Assembly: GCA_038025085.1 (NCBI GenBank)
Contig: CM076146.1
Coordinates: forward strand, 23,416,001 to 23,480,000
Length of the DNA stretch: 64,000 nucleotides
Source of the DNA: Tetragonia tetragonoides
Lineage: Eukaryota > Streptophyta > Magnoliopsida > Caryophyllales > Aizoaceae
Direction: 5' to 3'
In this document: positions 22,214-36,001 of the stretch, in pieces
Layout: each line of letters opens with the position of its first letter
How positions within the stretch are numbered: the stretch's first letter is position 1
Translations under genes and position numbers: made by a program
The notes under the pieces: model-generated
What the model saw: only the letters and a program-made list of their open reading frames with translations
Database searches by the model: none
What the model was told of the DNA's origin: nothing

Positions 22214-25200
22214 AAGCTTCAACTCATGCTTTTGAATTCATTTACGCGTTTTAAAAGCTCATACGAGTAGGGTGAAAGAGATTTAAGTTCTTTTGTGTTG
22301 TATACTAAGAGAAAGCATCCAAATACTTTGTTTGCATTCATTTGAGTGTGAAACTACACCTAGGATGTTTACAGTTACAAACAAGCTTCAACTCCTGCTT
22401 TTGAATTCATTTACGCGTTTTAAAAGCTCATCCGAGTAGGGTGAAAGAGATTTGAGTTCTTTTGTGTTGTATAGTAAGAGAAAGCATCCAAATACTTTGT
22501 TTGCATTCATTTGAGTGTGAAACTACACCTAGGATGTTTACAAGTACAAACAAGCTTCAACTCAAGCTTTTGAATGTATTCACGCGTTTTAAAAGCTCAT
22601 ACGAGTAGGGTGAAAGAGATTTGAGTTCTTTTGTGTTGTATATTAAGAGAAAATATCCAAGTACTTTTTTTGCATTCATTTGAGTGTGAAATAACACCAG
22701 GGTTGTTTACAAGTACAAACAAGCTTCAACTCAAGCTTTTGAATGCATTTACGCGTTTTAAAAGCTCATACGAGTAGGGTGAAAGAGATTTGAGTGCTTT
22801 TGTGTTGTATATTAAGAGAAAGCATCCAAATACTTTGTTTGCATTCATTTGAGTGTGAAACTACACCAAGAATGTGTTAAATTACAAACAAGCTTCAACT
22901 CAAGCTTTTGAATGCATTTACGCGTTTTAAAAGCTCATACGATGAGGGTGAAAGAGATTTGAGTTCTTTTGTGTTGTATATTAAGAGAAAGCATGCAAAT
23001 ACTTTGTTTGCATTCATTTGAGTGTGAAACTACACCTAGGATGTTTACAAGTACAAACAAGCTTCAACTCAAGCTTTTGAATGTATTTACGCGTTTTAAA
23101 AGCTCATACGAGTAGGGTGAAAGAGATTTGAGTTCTTTTGTGTTGTATAGTAAGAGAAAGCATCCAAATACCTTGTTTGCATTCATTTGAGTGTGAAACT
23201 ACACCTAGGATGTTTACAAGTACAAACAAGCTTCAACTCAAGCTGTTGAATGTATTTACGCGTTTTAACAGCTCTTACGACTAGGGCGATAGAAATTGAG
23301 TTCTTTTGTGTTGTATATTAAGAGAAAGCATCCAAATACTTGGTTTGCATTCATTTGAGTGCGAAACTACACCTAGGATTTTTACAGTTACAAACAAGCT
23401 TCAACTCATGCTTTTGAATTCATTTACGCGTTTTAAAAGCTCATACGAGTAGGGTGAAAGAGATTTGAGTTCTTTTGTGTTGTATAGTAAGAGAAAGCAT
23501 CCAAATACTTTGTTTGCATTCATTTGAGTGTGAAACTACACCTAGGATGTTTACAAGTACAAACAAGCTTCAACTCAAGCTGTTGAATGAATTTACGCGT
23601 TTTAACAGCTCTTACGACTAGGGTGATAGAAATTGAGTTCTTGTGTGTTGTATATTATGAGAAAGCATCCAAATACTTTGTTTGCATTCATTTGAGTGTG
23701 AAACTACACATAGGATGTATACAGTTACAAACAAGCTTCAACTCATGCTTTTGAATTCATTTACGCGTTTTAAAAGCTCATACGAGTAGGGTGAAAGAGA
23801 TTTAAGTTCTTTTGTGTTGTATACTAAGAGAAAGCATCCAAATACTTTGTTTGCATTCATTTGAGTGTGAAACTACACCTAGGATATTTACAAGTACAAA
23901 CAAGCTTCAACTCAAGCTTTTGAATGTACTTACGCGTTTTAAAAGCTCATACGAGTAGGGTGAAAGAGATTTGAGTTCTTTTGTGTTGTATATTAAGAGA
24001 AAGCATCCAAATACTTTTTTGTCATTCATTTGAGTGTGAAACTATACCTAGGAAGTTTATAGTTACAAACAAGCTTCAACTCAAGCTTTTGAATGTATTT
24101 ACGCGTTTTAAAAGCTCATACGAGTAGGGTGAAAGAGATTTGAGTTCTTTTGTGTTGTATATTAAGAGAAAGCATCCAAATACTTTTTTGTCATTCATTT
24201 GAGTGTGAAACTATACCTAGGATGTTTATAGTTACAAACAAGCTTCAACTCAAGATTTTGAATGCGTTTACGCGTTTTAAAAGCTCATACGAGTAGGGTG
24301 AAAGATATTTGAGTTCTTTTGTGTTGTATATTAAGAGAAAGCATCCTAATACTTTGTTTGCATTCATTTGAGTGTGAAACTACACCTAGGATGTTTACAG
24401 TTACAAACAAGCTTCAACTCAAGCTTTTGAATGCATTTACGCGTTTTAAAAGCTCATACGAGGAGGGTGAAAGAGATTAGAGTTCTTTTGTGTTGTGCAC
24501 TAAGAGAAAGCATCCAAATACTTTGTTTGCATTCATTTGAGTGTGAAACTACACCTGGGATGTTTACAAGTACAAACAAGCTTCAACTCAAGCTGTTGAA
24601 TGAATTTACGCGTTTTAACAGCTCTTACGACTATAGAAATTGAGTTTTTTGTGTTGTATATTAAGACAAAGCATCCAAATACTTTGTTTGCATTCATTTG
24701 AGTGTGAAACTACACCGAGGATGTTTCCAGTTACAAAGAAGCTTCAACTCAAACTTTTGAATTCATTTACGCGTTTTAAAAGCTCATACGAGTAGGGTGA
24801 AAGAGATTTGAGTTCTTTTGTGTTGTATAGTAAGAGAAAGCATCCAAATACTTTGTTTGCATTCATTTGAGTGTGAAACTACACCTAGGATGTTTACAAG
24901 TACAAACAAGCTTCAACTCAAGCTGTTGAATGAATTTACGCGTTTTAACAGCTCTTACGACTAGGGTGATAGAAATTGAGTTCTTGTGTGTTGTATATTA
25001 TGAGAAAGCATCCAAATACTTTGTTTGCATTCATTTGAGTGTGAAACTACACCTAGGATGTTTACAGTTACAAACAAGCTTCAACTCATGCTTTTGAATT
25101 CATTTACGCGTTTTAAAAGCTCATACGAGTAGGGTGAAAGAGATTTAAGTTCTTTTGTGTTGTATACTAAGAGAAAGCATCCAAATAATTTGTTTGCATT

Positions 25201-26220
25201 CATTTGAGTGTGAAACTACACCTAGGATGTTTACAAGTACAAACAAGCTTCAACTCAAGCTTTTGAATGTATTTACGCGTTTTAAAAGCTCATACGAGTA
25301 GGGTGAAAGAGATTTGAGTTCTTTTGTGTTGTATATTAAGAGAAAGCATCCAAATACTTTTTTGTCATTCATTTGAGTGTGAAACTATACCTAGGATGTT
25401 TATAGTTACAAACAAGCTTCAACTCAAGCTTTTGAATGTAGTTACGCGTTTTAAAAGCTCATACGAGTAGGGTGAATGATATTTGAGTTCTTTTGTGTTG
25501 TATATTAAGAGAAAGCATCCAAATACTTTGTTTGCATTCATTTGAGTGTGAAACTACACCTAGGATGTTTACAGTTACAAACAAGCTTCAACTCAAGCTT
25601 TTGAATGCATTTACGCGTTTTAAAAGCTCATACGAGGAGGGTGAAAGAGATTAGAGTTCTTTTGTGTTGTACACTAAGGGAAAGCATCCAAATACTTTGT
25701 TTGCATTCATTTGAGTGTGAAACTACACCTGGGATGTTTACAGGTACAAACAAGCTTCAACTCAAGCTGTTGAATGAATTTACGCGTTTTAACAGCTCTT
25801 ACGACTAGGGTTATAGAAATTGAGTTTTTTGTGTTGTATATTAAGACAAAGCATCCAAATACTTTGTTTGCATTCATTTGAGTGTGAAACTACACCGAGG
25901 ATGTTTCCAGTTACAAAGAAGCTTCAACTCAAGCTTTTGAATGCATTTACGCGTTTTAAAAGCTCATACGAGTAGGGTGAAAGAGATTTGAGTTCTTTTG
26001 TGTTGTATATTAAGAGAAAGCATCCAAATACTTTGTTTGCATTCATTTGAGTGGGAAACTGCACCTAGGATGTTTACAAGTACAAACAAGCTTCAACTCA
26101 AACTGTTGAATGCATTTACGCGTTTTAAAAGCTCATACGAGTAGGGTGAAAGAGATTTGAGTTCTTTTGTGTTGTATATTAAGAGAAAGCATCTAAATAC
26201 TTTGTTTGCATTCATTTGAG

Positions 26221-27568
26221 TGCGAAACTACACCTAGGATTTTTACAGTTACAAACAAGCTTCAACTCATGCTTTTGAATTCATTTACGCGTTTTAAAAG
26301 CTCATACGAGTAGGGTGAAAGAGATTTGAGTTCTTTTGTGTTGTATAGTAAGAGAAAGCATCCAAATACTTTGTTTGCATTCATTTGAGTGTGAAACTAC
26401 ACCTAGGATGTTTACAAGTACAAACAAGCTTCAACTCAAGCTGTTGAATGAATTTACGCGTTTTAACAGCTCTTACGACTAGGGTGATAGAAATTGAGTT
26501 CTTGTGTGTTGATTATTATGAGAAAGCATCCAAATACTTTGTTTGCATTCATTTGAGTGTGAAACTACACCTAGGATGTTTACAGTTACAAACAAGCTTC
26601 AACTCATACTTTTGAATTCATTTACTCGTTTTAAAAGCTCATACGAGTAGGGTGAAAGAGATTTAAGTTCTTTTGTGTTGTATACTAAGAGAAAGCATCC
26701 AACTACTTTGTTTGCATTCATTTGAGTGTGAAACTACACCTAGGATGTTTACAAGTACAAACAAGCTTCAACTCAAGCTTTTGAAAGTATTTACGCGTTT
26801 TAAAAGCTCATACGAGTAGGGTGAAAGAGATTTGAGTTCTTTTGTGTTGTATATTAAGAGAAAGCACCCAAATGTTTTGTTTGCATTCTTTTGAGTATGA
26901 AACTACACCAAGAATGTGTTAAATTGCAAACAAACTTCAACTCATGCTTTTGAATTCATTTACGCGTTTTAAAAGCTCATACGAGTAGGGTGAAAGAGAT
27001 TTGAGTTCTTTTGTGTTGTATATTAAGAGAAAGCATCCAAATACTTTGTTTGCATTCATTTGAGTGTGAAACTACATCTAGGATGTTTACAAGTACAAAC
27101 AAGCTTCAACTCAAGCTGTTGAATGAATCTACGCGTTTTAACAGCTCTTACGACTAGGGTTATAGAAATTGAGTTTTTTTTATTGTATATTAAGAAAAAG
27201 CATCCAAATACTTTGTTTGCATTCATTTGAGTGTGAAACTACACCGAGGATGTTTACAGTTACAAAGAAGCTTCAACTCAAGCTTTTGAATGCATTTACG
27301 CGTTTTAAAAGCTCATACGAGTAGGGTGAATGAGATTTGAGTTCTTTTGTGTTGTATATTAAGAGAACGCATCCAAATACTTTGTTTGCATTCATTTGAG
27401 TGTGAAACTACACGTAGGATGTTTACAAGTACAAACAAGCTTCAACTCAAGCTGTTGAATGTATTTACGCGTTTTAACAGCTCTTACGACTAGGGTGATA
27501 GAAATTGAGTTCTTTTGTGTTGTATATTAAGAGAAAGCATCCAAATACTTTGTTTGCATTCATTTGAG
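26221..27568. repeat. Canonical 8-monomer HOR, first copy (1348 bp)
   Basis: Measured from one TGCGAAACTAC mark to the next. Monomer order is A B A A A B A B. Markers: m1 TATAGTAAG; m2 TATTATGAG; m3 GATTTAAG plus TATACTAAG; m4 CACCCAAAT plus ACCAAGAATG; m5 ACATCTAGG; m6 TTATAGAAATTG plus CCGAGG; m7 GGGTGAATGAG; m8 GATAGAAATTGAGTTCTTTTG then TGCGAAAC. This first copy has private changes such as TTTACTCG in m3 and ACGTAGG in m7, so it is a more diverged member. Confidence 0.88.
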
Positions 27569-28974
27569 TGCGAAACTACACCTAGGATTTTTACAGTTAC
27601 AAACAAGCTTCAACTCATGCTTTTGAATTCATTTACGCGTTTTAAAAGCTCATACGAGTAGGGTGAAAGAGATTTGAGTTCTTTTGTGTTGTATAGTAAG
27701 AGAAAGCATCCAAATACTTTGTTTGCATTCATTTGAGTGTGAAACTACACCTAGGATGTTTACAAGTACAAACAAGCTTCAACTCAAGCTGTTGAATGAA
27801 TTTACGCGTTTTAACAGCTCTTACGACTAGGGTGATAGAAATTGAGTTCTTGTGTGTTGTATATTATGAGAAAGCATCCAAATACTTTGTTTGCATTCAT
27901 TTGAGTGTGAAACTACACCTAGGATGTTTACAGTTACAAACAAGCTTCAACCCATGCTTTTGAATTCATTTACGCGTTTTAAAAGCTCATACGAGTAGGG
28001 TGAAAGAGATTTAAGTTCTTTTGTGTTGTATACTAAGAGAAAGCATCCAAATACTTTGTTTGCATTCATTTGAGTGTGAAACTACACCTAGGATGTTTAC
28101 AAGTACAAACAACCTTCAACTCAAGGTTTTGAAAGTATTTACGCGTTTTAAAAGCTCATACGAGTAGGGTGAAAGAGATTTGAGTTCTTTTGTGTTGTAT
28201 ATTAAGAGAAAGCACCCAAATTTTTTGTTTGCATTCTTTTGAGTATGAAACTACACCAAGAATGTGTTAAATTACAAACAAGCATCAACTCATGCTTTTG
28301 AATTCATTTACGCGTTTTAAAAGCTCATATGAGTAGGGTGAAAGAGATTTGAGTTCTTTTGTGTTGTATATTAAGAGAAAGCATCCAAATACTTTGTTTG
28401 CATTCATTTGAGTGTGAAACTACATCTAGGATGTTTACAAGTACAAACAAGCTTCAACTCAAGCTGTTGAATGAATCTACGCGTTTTAACAGCTCTTACG
28501 ACTAGGGTTATAGAAATTGAGTTTTTTGTATTGTATATTAAGAAAAAGCATCCAAATACTTTGTTTGCATTCATTTGAGTGTGAAACTACATCGAGGATG
28601 TTTACAGTTACAAAGAAGCTTCAACTCAAGCTTTTGAATGCATTTACGCGTTTTAAAAGCTCATACGAGTAGGGTGAATGAGATTTGAGTTCTTTTGTGT
28701 TGTATATTAAGAGAAATCATCCAAATACTTTGTTTGCATTCATTTGAGTGTGAAACTACACCTAGGATGTTTACAAGTACAAACAAGCTTCAACTCAAGC
28801 TTTTGAATGAATTTACGCGTTTTAACAGCTCTTACGACTAGGGTGATAGAAATTGAGTTCTTGTGTGTTGTATATTAAGAGAAAGCATCCAAATACTTTG
28901 TTTGCATTCATTTGAGTGTGAAACTACATCTAGGATGTTTACAGTTACAAACAAGCTTCAACTCAAGCTTTTGA
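27569..28974. repeat. HOR copy that leads into domain 2 (first exit)
   Basis: Starts as m1-m7 of the 8-monomer repeat. In place of m8 it carries a B monomer with CTTGTGTGTTGTATATTAAG and ACATCTAGG, which leads into the GAGGAGG/GATTAGAG monomer of domain 2. The same exit occurs at 43418-44823 and 61284-62689, each 1405-1406 bp long from the TGCG mark. Confidence 0.85.
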
Positions 28975-29555
28975 ATGCATTTACGCGTTTTAAAAGCTCA
29001 TACGAGGAGGGTGAAAGAGATTAGAGTTCTTTTGTGTTGTACACTAAGAGAAAGCATCCAAATACTTTGTTTGCATTCATTTGAGTGTGAAACTACACCT
29101 GGGATGTTTACAGGTACAAACAAGCTTCAACTCAAGCTGTTGAATGAATTTACGCGTTTTAACAGCTCTTACGACTAGGGTTATAGAAATTGAGTTTTTT
29201 GTGTTGTATATTAAGACAAAGCATCCAAATACTTTGTTTGCATTCATTTGAGTGTGAAACTACACCGAGGATGTTTCCAGTTACAAACAAGCTTCAACTC
29301 AACCTTTTGAATGCATTTACGCGTTTTAAAAGCTCATACGAGTAGGGTGAAAGAGATTTGAGTTCTTTTGTGTTGTATATTAAGAGAAAGCATCCAAATA
29401 CTTTGTTTGCATTCATTTTAGTGTGAAACTACACCTAGGATGTTTACAAGTACAAACAATCTTCAACTCAAGCTTTTGAATGTATTCACGCGTTGTAAAA
29501 GCTTATACGAGTAGGGTGAAAGAGATTTGAGTTCTTTTGTGTTGTATATTAAGAG

Positions 29556-30908
29556 AAAATATCCAAGTACTTTTTTTGCATTCATTTGAGTGTGAAATAA
29601 CACCAGGGTTGTTTACAAGTACAAACAAGCTTCAACTCAAGCTTTTGAATGCATTTACGCGTTTTAAAAGCTCATACGAGTAGGGTGAAAGAGATTTGAG
29701 TTCTTTTGTGTTGTATATTAAGAGAAAGCATCCAAATGCTTTGTTTGCATTCATTTGAGTGTGAAACTACACCAAGAATGTGTTAAATTACAAACAAGCT
29801 TCAACTCAAGCTTTTGAATGCATTTACGCGTTGTAAAAGCTCATACGATGAGGGTGAAAGAGATTTGAGTTCTTTTGTGTTGTATATTAAGAGAAAGCAT
29901 CCAAATACTTTGTTTGCATTCATTTGAGTGTGAAACTACACCTAGGATGTTTACAAGTACAAACAAGCTTCAACTCAAGCTTTTGAATGTATTTACGCGT
30001 TTTAAAAGCTCATACGAGTAGGGTGAAAGAGATTTGAGTTCTTTTGTGTTGTATAGTAAGAGAAAGCATCCAAATACTTTGTTTGCATTCATTTGAGTGT
30101 GAAACTACACCTAGGATGTTTACAAGTACAAACAAGCTTCAACTCAAGCTTTTGAATGTATTCACGCGTTTTAAAAGCTCATACGAGTAGGGTGAAAGAG
30201 ATTTGAGTTCTTTTGTGTTGTATATTAAGAGAAAATATCCAAGTACTTTTTTTGCATTCATTTGAGTGTGAAAATAACACCAGGGTTGTTTACAAGTACA
30301 AACAAGCTTCAACTCAAGCTTTTGAATGCATTTACGCGTTTTAAAAGCTCATACGAGTAGGGTGAAAGAGATTTGAGTTCTTTTGTGTTGTATATTAAGA
30401 GAAAGCATCCAAATGCTTTGTTTGCATTCATTTGAGTGTGAAACTACACCAAGAATGTGTTAAATTACAAACAAGCTTCAACTCAAGCTTTTGAATGCAT
30501 TTACGCGTTTTAAAAGCTCATACGATGAGGGTGAAAGAGATTTGAGTTCTTTTGTGTTGTATATTAAGAGAAAGCATCCAAATACTTTGTTTGCATTCAT
30601 TTGAGTGTGAAACTACACCTAGGATGTTTACAAGTACAAACAAGCTTCAACTCAAGCTTTTGAATGTATTTACGCGTTTTAAAAGCTCATACGAGTAGGG
30701 TGAAAGAGATTTGAGTTCTTTTGTGTTGTATAGTAAGAGAAAGCATCCAAATACTTTGTTTGCATTCATTTGAGTGTGAAACTACACCTAGGATGTTTAC
30801 AAGTACAAACAAGCTTCAACTCAAGCTTTTGAATGTATTCACGCGTTTTAAAAGCTCATACGAGTAGGGTGAAAGAGATTTGAGTTCTTTTGTGTTGTAT
30901 ATTAAGAG
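29556..30908. repeat. 4-monomer HOR, two tandem units (676 + 677 bp)
   Basis: AAAATATCC marks recur at 29556, 30232 and 30909. Unit content is an AAAATATCC/CACCAGGG monomer, an ACCAAGAATG monomer, a GATGAGGG monomer and a TATAGTAAG monomer, all type A. The second unit is one base longer because of GAAAATAACACC near 30270. Other 676-bp units lie at 47259-47934 and 51138-51813. Confidence 0.85.
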
Positions 30909-31267
30909 AAAATATCCAAGTACTTTTTTTGCATTCATTTGAGTGTGAAATAACACCAGGGTTGTTTACAAGTACAAACAAGCTTCAACTCAAGCTTTTG
31001 AATGCGTTTACGCGTTTTAAAAGTTCATACGAGTAGGGTGAAAGAGATTTGAGTTCTTTTGTGTTGTATATTAAGAGAAAGCATCCAAATACTTTGTTTG
31101 CATTCATTTGAGTGTGAAACTACACCAAGAATGTGTTAAATTACAAACAAGCTTCAACTCAAGCTTTTGAATGCATTTACGCGTTTTAAAAGCTCATACG
31201 ATGAGGGTGAAAGAGATTTGAGTTCTTTTGTGTTGTATATTAAGAGAAAGCATCCAAATACTTTGTT

Positions 31268-32617
31268 TGCATTCATTTGAGTGTGAAACTACACCTAGGA
31301 TGTTTACAAGTACAAACAAGCTTCAACTCAAACTTTTGAATGAATTTACGCGTTTTAAAAGCTCTTACGACTAGGGTGATAGAAATTGAGTTTTTTGTGT
31401 TGTATATTAAGAAAAAGCATCCAAATACTTTGTTTGCATTCATTTGAGTGTGAAACTACACCGAGGATGTTTACAGTTACAAAGAAGCCTCAACTCAAGC
31501 TTTTAAATGCATTTACGTGTTTTAAAAGCTCATACGAGTAGGGTGAAAGAGATTTGAGTTCTTTTGTGTTGTATATTAAGAGAAAGCATCCAAATACTTT
31601 GTGTACATTTATTTGAGTGTGAAACTACACCTAGGATGTTTACAGTTACAAACAAGCTTCAACTCATGCTTTTGAATTCATTTACGCGTTTTAAAAGCTC
31701 ATACGAGTAGGGTGAAAGAGATTTGAGTTCTTTTGTGTTGTATATTAAGAGAAAGCATCCAAATACTTTGTTTGCATTCATTTGAATGTGAAACTGCACC
31801 TAGGATGTTTACAAGTACAAACAAGCTTCAACTCAAGCTTTTGAATGCATTTACGCGTTTTAAAAGCTCATACGAGTAGGGTGAAAGAGATTTGAGTTCT
31901 TTTGTGTTGTATATTAAGAGAAAGCATCTAAATACTTTGTTTGCATTCATTTGAGTGCGAAACTACACCTAGGATTTTTACAGTTACAAACAAGCTTCAA
32001 CTCATGCTTTTGAATTCATTTACGCGTTTTAAAAGCTCATACGAGTAGGGTGAAAGAGATTTGAGTTCTTTTGTGTTGTATAGTAAGAGAAAGCATCCAA
32101 ATACTTTGTTTGCATTCATTTGAGTGTGAAACTACACCAAGAATGTGTTAAATTACAAACAAGCTTCAACTCAAGCTTTTGAATGCATTTACGCGTTTTA
32201 AAAGCTCATACGATGAGGGTGAAAGAGATTTGAGTTCTTTTGTGTTGTATATTAAGAGAAAGCATCCAAATACTTTGTTTGCATTCATTTGAGTGTGAAA
32301 CTACACCTAGGATGTTTACAAGTACAAACAAGCTTCAACTCAAGCTTTTGAATGTATTTACGCGTTTTAAAAGCTCATACGAGTAGGGTGAAAGAGATTT
32401 GAGTTCTTTTGTGTTGTATAGTAAGAGAAAGCATCCAAATACTTTGTTTGCATTCATTTGAGTGTGAAACTACACCTAGGATGTTTACAAGTACAAACAA
32501 GCTTCAACTCAAGCTTTTGAATGTATTCACGCGTTTTAAAAGCTCATACGAGTAGGGTGAAAGAGATTTGAGTTCTTTTGTGTTGTATATTAAGAGAAAA
32601 TATCCAAGTACTTTTTT
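31268..32617. repeat. 1350-bp local duplication, upstream copy
   Basis: 31268-32137 matches 32618-33487 at an offset of 1350 bp. The match includes the private marker AAAGAAGCCTC (31481 and 32831) and TTGAATGTGAAACTGCACC (near 31782 and 33132). Between the matching parts, 32138-32617 is 4-monomer-type material. The junction falls inside a monomer near 32618, where an AAAATATCC unit switches to ACACCTAGG. Confidence 0.8.
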
Positions 32618-33305
32618 TGCATTCATTTGAGTGTGAAACTACACCTAGGATGTTTACAAGTACAAACAAGCTTCAACTCAAACTTTTGAATGAATTTACG
32701 CGTTTTAAACGCTCTTACGACTAGGGTGATAGAAATTGAGTTTTTTGTGTTGTATATTAAGAAAAAGCATCCAAATACTTTGTTTGCATTCATTTGAGTG
32801 TGAAACTACACCGAGGATGTTTACAGTTACAAAGAAGCCTCAACTCAAGCTTTTAAATGCATTTACGTGTTTTAAAAGCTCATACGAGTAGGGTGAAAGA
32901 GATTTGAGTTCTTTTGTGTTGTATATTAAGAGAAAGCATCCAAATACTTTGTGTACATTTATTTGAGTGTGAAACTACACCTAGGATGTTTACAGTTACA
33001 AACAAGCTTCAACTCATGCTTTTGAATTCATTTACGCGTTTTAAAAGCTCATACGAGTAGGGTGAAAGAGATTTGAGTTCTTTTGTGTTGTATATTAAGA
33101 GAAAGCATCCAAATACTTTGTTTGCATTCATTTGAATGTGAAACTGCACCTAGGATGTTTACAAGTACAAACAAGCTTCAACTCAAGCTTTTGAATGCAT
33201 TTACGCGTTTTAAAAGCTCATACGAGTAGGGTGAAAGAGATTTGAGTTCTTTTGTGTTGTATATTAAGAGAAAGCATCTAAATACTTTGTTTGCATTCAT
33301 TTGAG

Positions 33306-34653
33306 TGCGAAACTACACCTAGGATTTTTACAGTTACAAACAAGCTTCAACTCATGCTTTTGAATTCATTTACGCGTTTTAAAAGCTCATACGAGTAGGG
33401 TGAAAGAGATTTGAGTTCTTTTGTGTTGTATAGTAAGAGAAAGCATCCAAATACTTTGTTTGCATTCATTTGAGTGTGAAACTACACCTAGGATGTTTAC
33501 AAGTACAAACAAGCTTCAACTCAAGCTGTTGAATGAATTTACGCGTTTTAACAGCTCTTACGACTAGGGTGATAGAAATTGAGTTCTTGTGTGTTGTTTA
33601 TTATGAGAAAGCATCCAAATACTTTGTTTGCATTCATTTGAGTGTGAAACTACACCTAGGATGTTTACAGTTACAAACAAGCTTCAACTCATGCTTTTGA
33701 ATTCATTTACGCGTTTTAAAAGCTCATACGAGTAGGGTGAAAGAGATTTAAGTTCTTTTGTGTTGTATACTAAGAGAAAGCATCCAACTACTTTGTTTGC
33801 ATTCATTTGAGTGTGAAACTACACCTAGGATGTTTACAAGTACAAACAAGCTTCAACTCAAGCTTTTGAAAGTATTTACGCGTTTTAAAAGCTCATACGA
33901 GTAGGGTGAAAGAGATTTGAGTTCTTTTGTTTTGTATATTAAGAGAAAGCACCCAAATGTTTTGTTTGCATTCTTTTGAGTATGAAACTACACCAAGAAT
34001 GTGTTAAATTGCAAACAAACTTCAACTCATGCTTTTGAATTCATTTACGCGTTTTAAAAGCTCATACGAGTAGGGTGAAAGAGATTTGAGTTCTTTTGTG
34101 TTGTATATTAAGAGAAAGCATCCAAATACTTTGTTTGCATTCATTTGAGTGTGAAACTACATCTAGGATGTTTACAAGTACAAACAAGCTTCAACTCAAG
34201 CTGTTGAATGAATCTACGCGTTTTAACAGCTCTTACGACTAGGGTTATAGAAATTGAGTTTTTTGTATTGTATATTAAGAAAAAGCATCCAAATAATTTG
34301 TTTGCATTCATTTGAGTGTGAAACTACACCGAGGATGTTTACAGTTACAAAGAAGCTTCAACTCAAGCTTTTGAATGCATTTACGCGTTTTAAAAGCTCA
34401 TACGAGTAGGGTGAATGAGATTTGAGTTCTTTTGTGTTGTATATTAAGAGAAAGCATCCAAATACTTTGTTTGCATTCATTTGAGTGTGAAACTACACCT
34501 AGGATGTTTACAAGTACAAACAAGCTTCAACTCAAGCTGTTGAATGTATTTACGCGTTTTAACAGCTCTTACGACTAGGGTGATAGAAATTGAGTTCTTT
34601 TGTGTTGTATATTAAGAGAAAGCATCCAAATACTTTGTTTGCATTCATTTGAG
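33306..34653. repeat. Canonical 8-monomer HOR copy
   Basis: Complete m1-m8 order. Private marks are GTTTATTATGAG in m2, CAACTAC in m3, and TTTTGTTTTG in m4 near 33931. Confidence 0.88.
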
Positions 34654-36001
34654 TGCGAAACTACACCTAGGATTTTTACAGTTACAAACAAGCTTCAACT
34701 CATGCTTTTGAATTCATTTACGCGTTTTAAAAGCTCATACGAGTAGGGTGAAAGAGATTTGAGTTCTTTTGTGTTGTATAGTAAGAGAAAGCATCCAAAT
34801 ACTTTGTTTGCATTCATTTGAGTGTGAAACTACACCTAGGATGTTTACAAGTACAAACAAGCTTCAACTCAAGCTGTTGAATGAATTTACGCGTTTTAAC
34901 AGCTCTTACGACTAGGGTGATAGAAATTGAGTTCTTGTGTGTTGTATATTATGAGAAAGCATCCAAATACTTTGTTTGCATTCATTTGAGTGTGAAACTA
35001 CACCTAGGATGTTTACAGTTACAAACAAGCTTCAACTCATGCTTTTGAATTCATTTACGCGTTTTAAAAGCTCATACGAGTAGGGTGAAAGAGATTTAAG
35101 TTCTTTTGAGTTGTATACTAAGAGAAAGCATCCAAATACTTTGTTTGCATTCATTTGAGTGTGAAACTACACCTAGGATGTTTACAAGTACAATCAACCT
35201 TCAACTCAAGGTTTTGAAAGTATTTACGCGTTTTAAAAGCTCATACGAGTAGGGTGAAAGAGATTTGAGTTCTTTTGTGTTGTATATTAAGAGAAAGCAC
35301 CCAAATGTTTTTTTTGCATTCTTTTGAGTATGAAACTACACCAAGAATGTGTTAAATTGCAAACAAACTTCAACTCATGCTTTTGAATTCATTTACGCGT
35401 TTTAAAAGCTCATACGAGTAGGGTGAAAGAGATTTGAGTTCTTTTGTGTTGTATATTAAGAGAAAGCATCCAAATACTTTGTTTGCATTCATTTGAGTGT
35501 GAAACTACATCTAGGATGTTTACAAGTACAAACAAGCTTCAACTCAAGCTGTTGAATGAATCTACGCGTTTTAACAGCTCTTACGACTAGGGTTATAGAA
35601 ATTGAGTTTTTTGTATTGTATATTAAGAAAAAGCATCCAAATACTTTGTTTGCATTCATTTGAGTGTGAAACTACACCGAGGATGTTTACAGTTACAAAG
35701 AAGCTTCAACTCAAGCTTTTGAATGCATTTACGCGTTTTAAAAGCTCATACGAGTAGGGTGAATGAGATTTGAGTTCTTTTGTGTTGTATATTAAGAGAA
35801 AGCATCCAAATACTTTGTTTGCATTCATTTGAGTGTGAAACTACACCTAGGATGTTTACAAGTACAAACAAGCTTCAACTCAAGCTGTTGAATGTATTTA
35901 CGCGTTTTAACAGCTCTTACGACTAGGGTGATAGAAATTGAGTTCTTTTGTGTTGTATATTAAGAGAAAGCATCCAAATACTTTGTTTGCATTCATTTGA
36001 G
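34654..36001. repeat. Canonical 8-monomer HOR copy
   Basis: Complete m1-m8 order, directly following the previous copy. m3 has the CAATCAACC/CAAGGTTTTGAAAG form typical of later copies, and TTTTGAGTTG near 35103 is private. Confidence 0.9.

Larger units (their letters stand above)
19070..25129. repeat. LTR-bearing segmental duplication, copy 2
   Basis: Partner of 12300-18523. It has two extra monomers upstream of the LTR (about 20125-20460), and the downstream flank is rearranged. From about 22380 to 23200 it carries material resembling its own upstream flank (20331-21140) before rejoining the copy 1 order at the GGGCGATAG monomer (near 23284). It ends at 25129, where the two copies diverge at GAGTAGG/GAGGAGG. 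Confidence 0.83.
28812..33305. repeat. Domain 2 block, first copy (4.5 kb)
   Basis: Mostly type A monomers. Markers are GATTAGAG, CACCTGGG, ATGTTTCCAG, AAAATATCCAAG with ATAACACCAGGG, ACCAAGAATGTGTTAAATT, and ACTGCACC. It contains two tandem 4-monomer units (29556-30908) and a 1350-bp local duplication (from about 31268). Related blocks start at 44661 and 62527. Confidence 0.82.
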
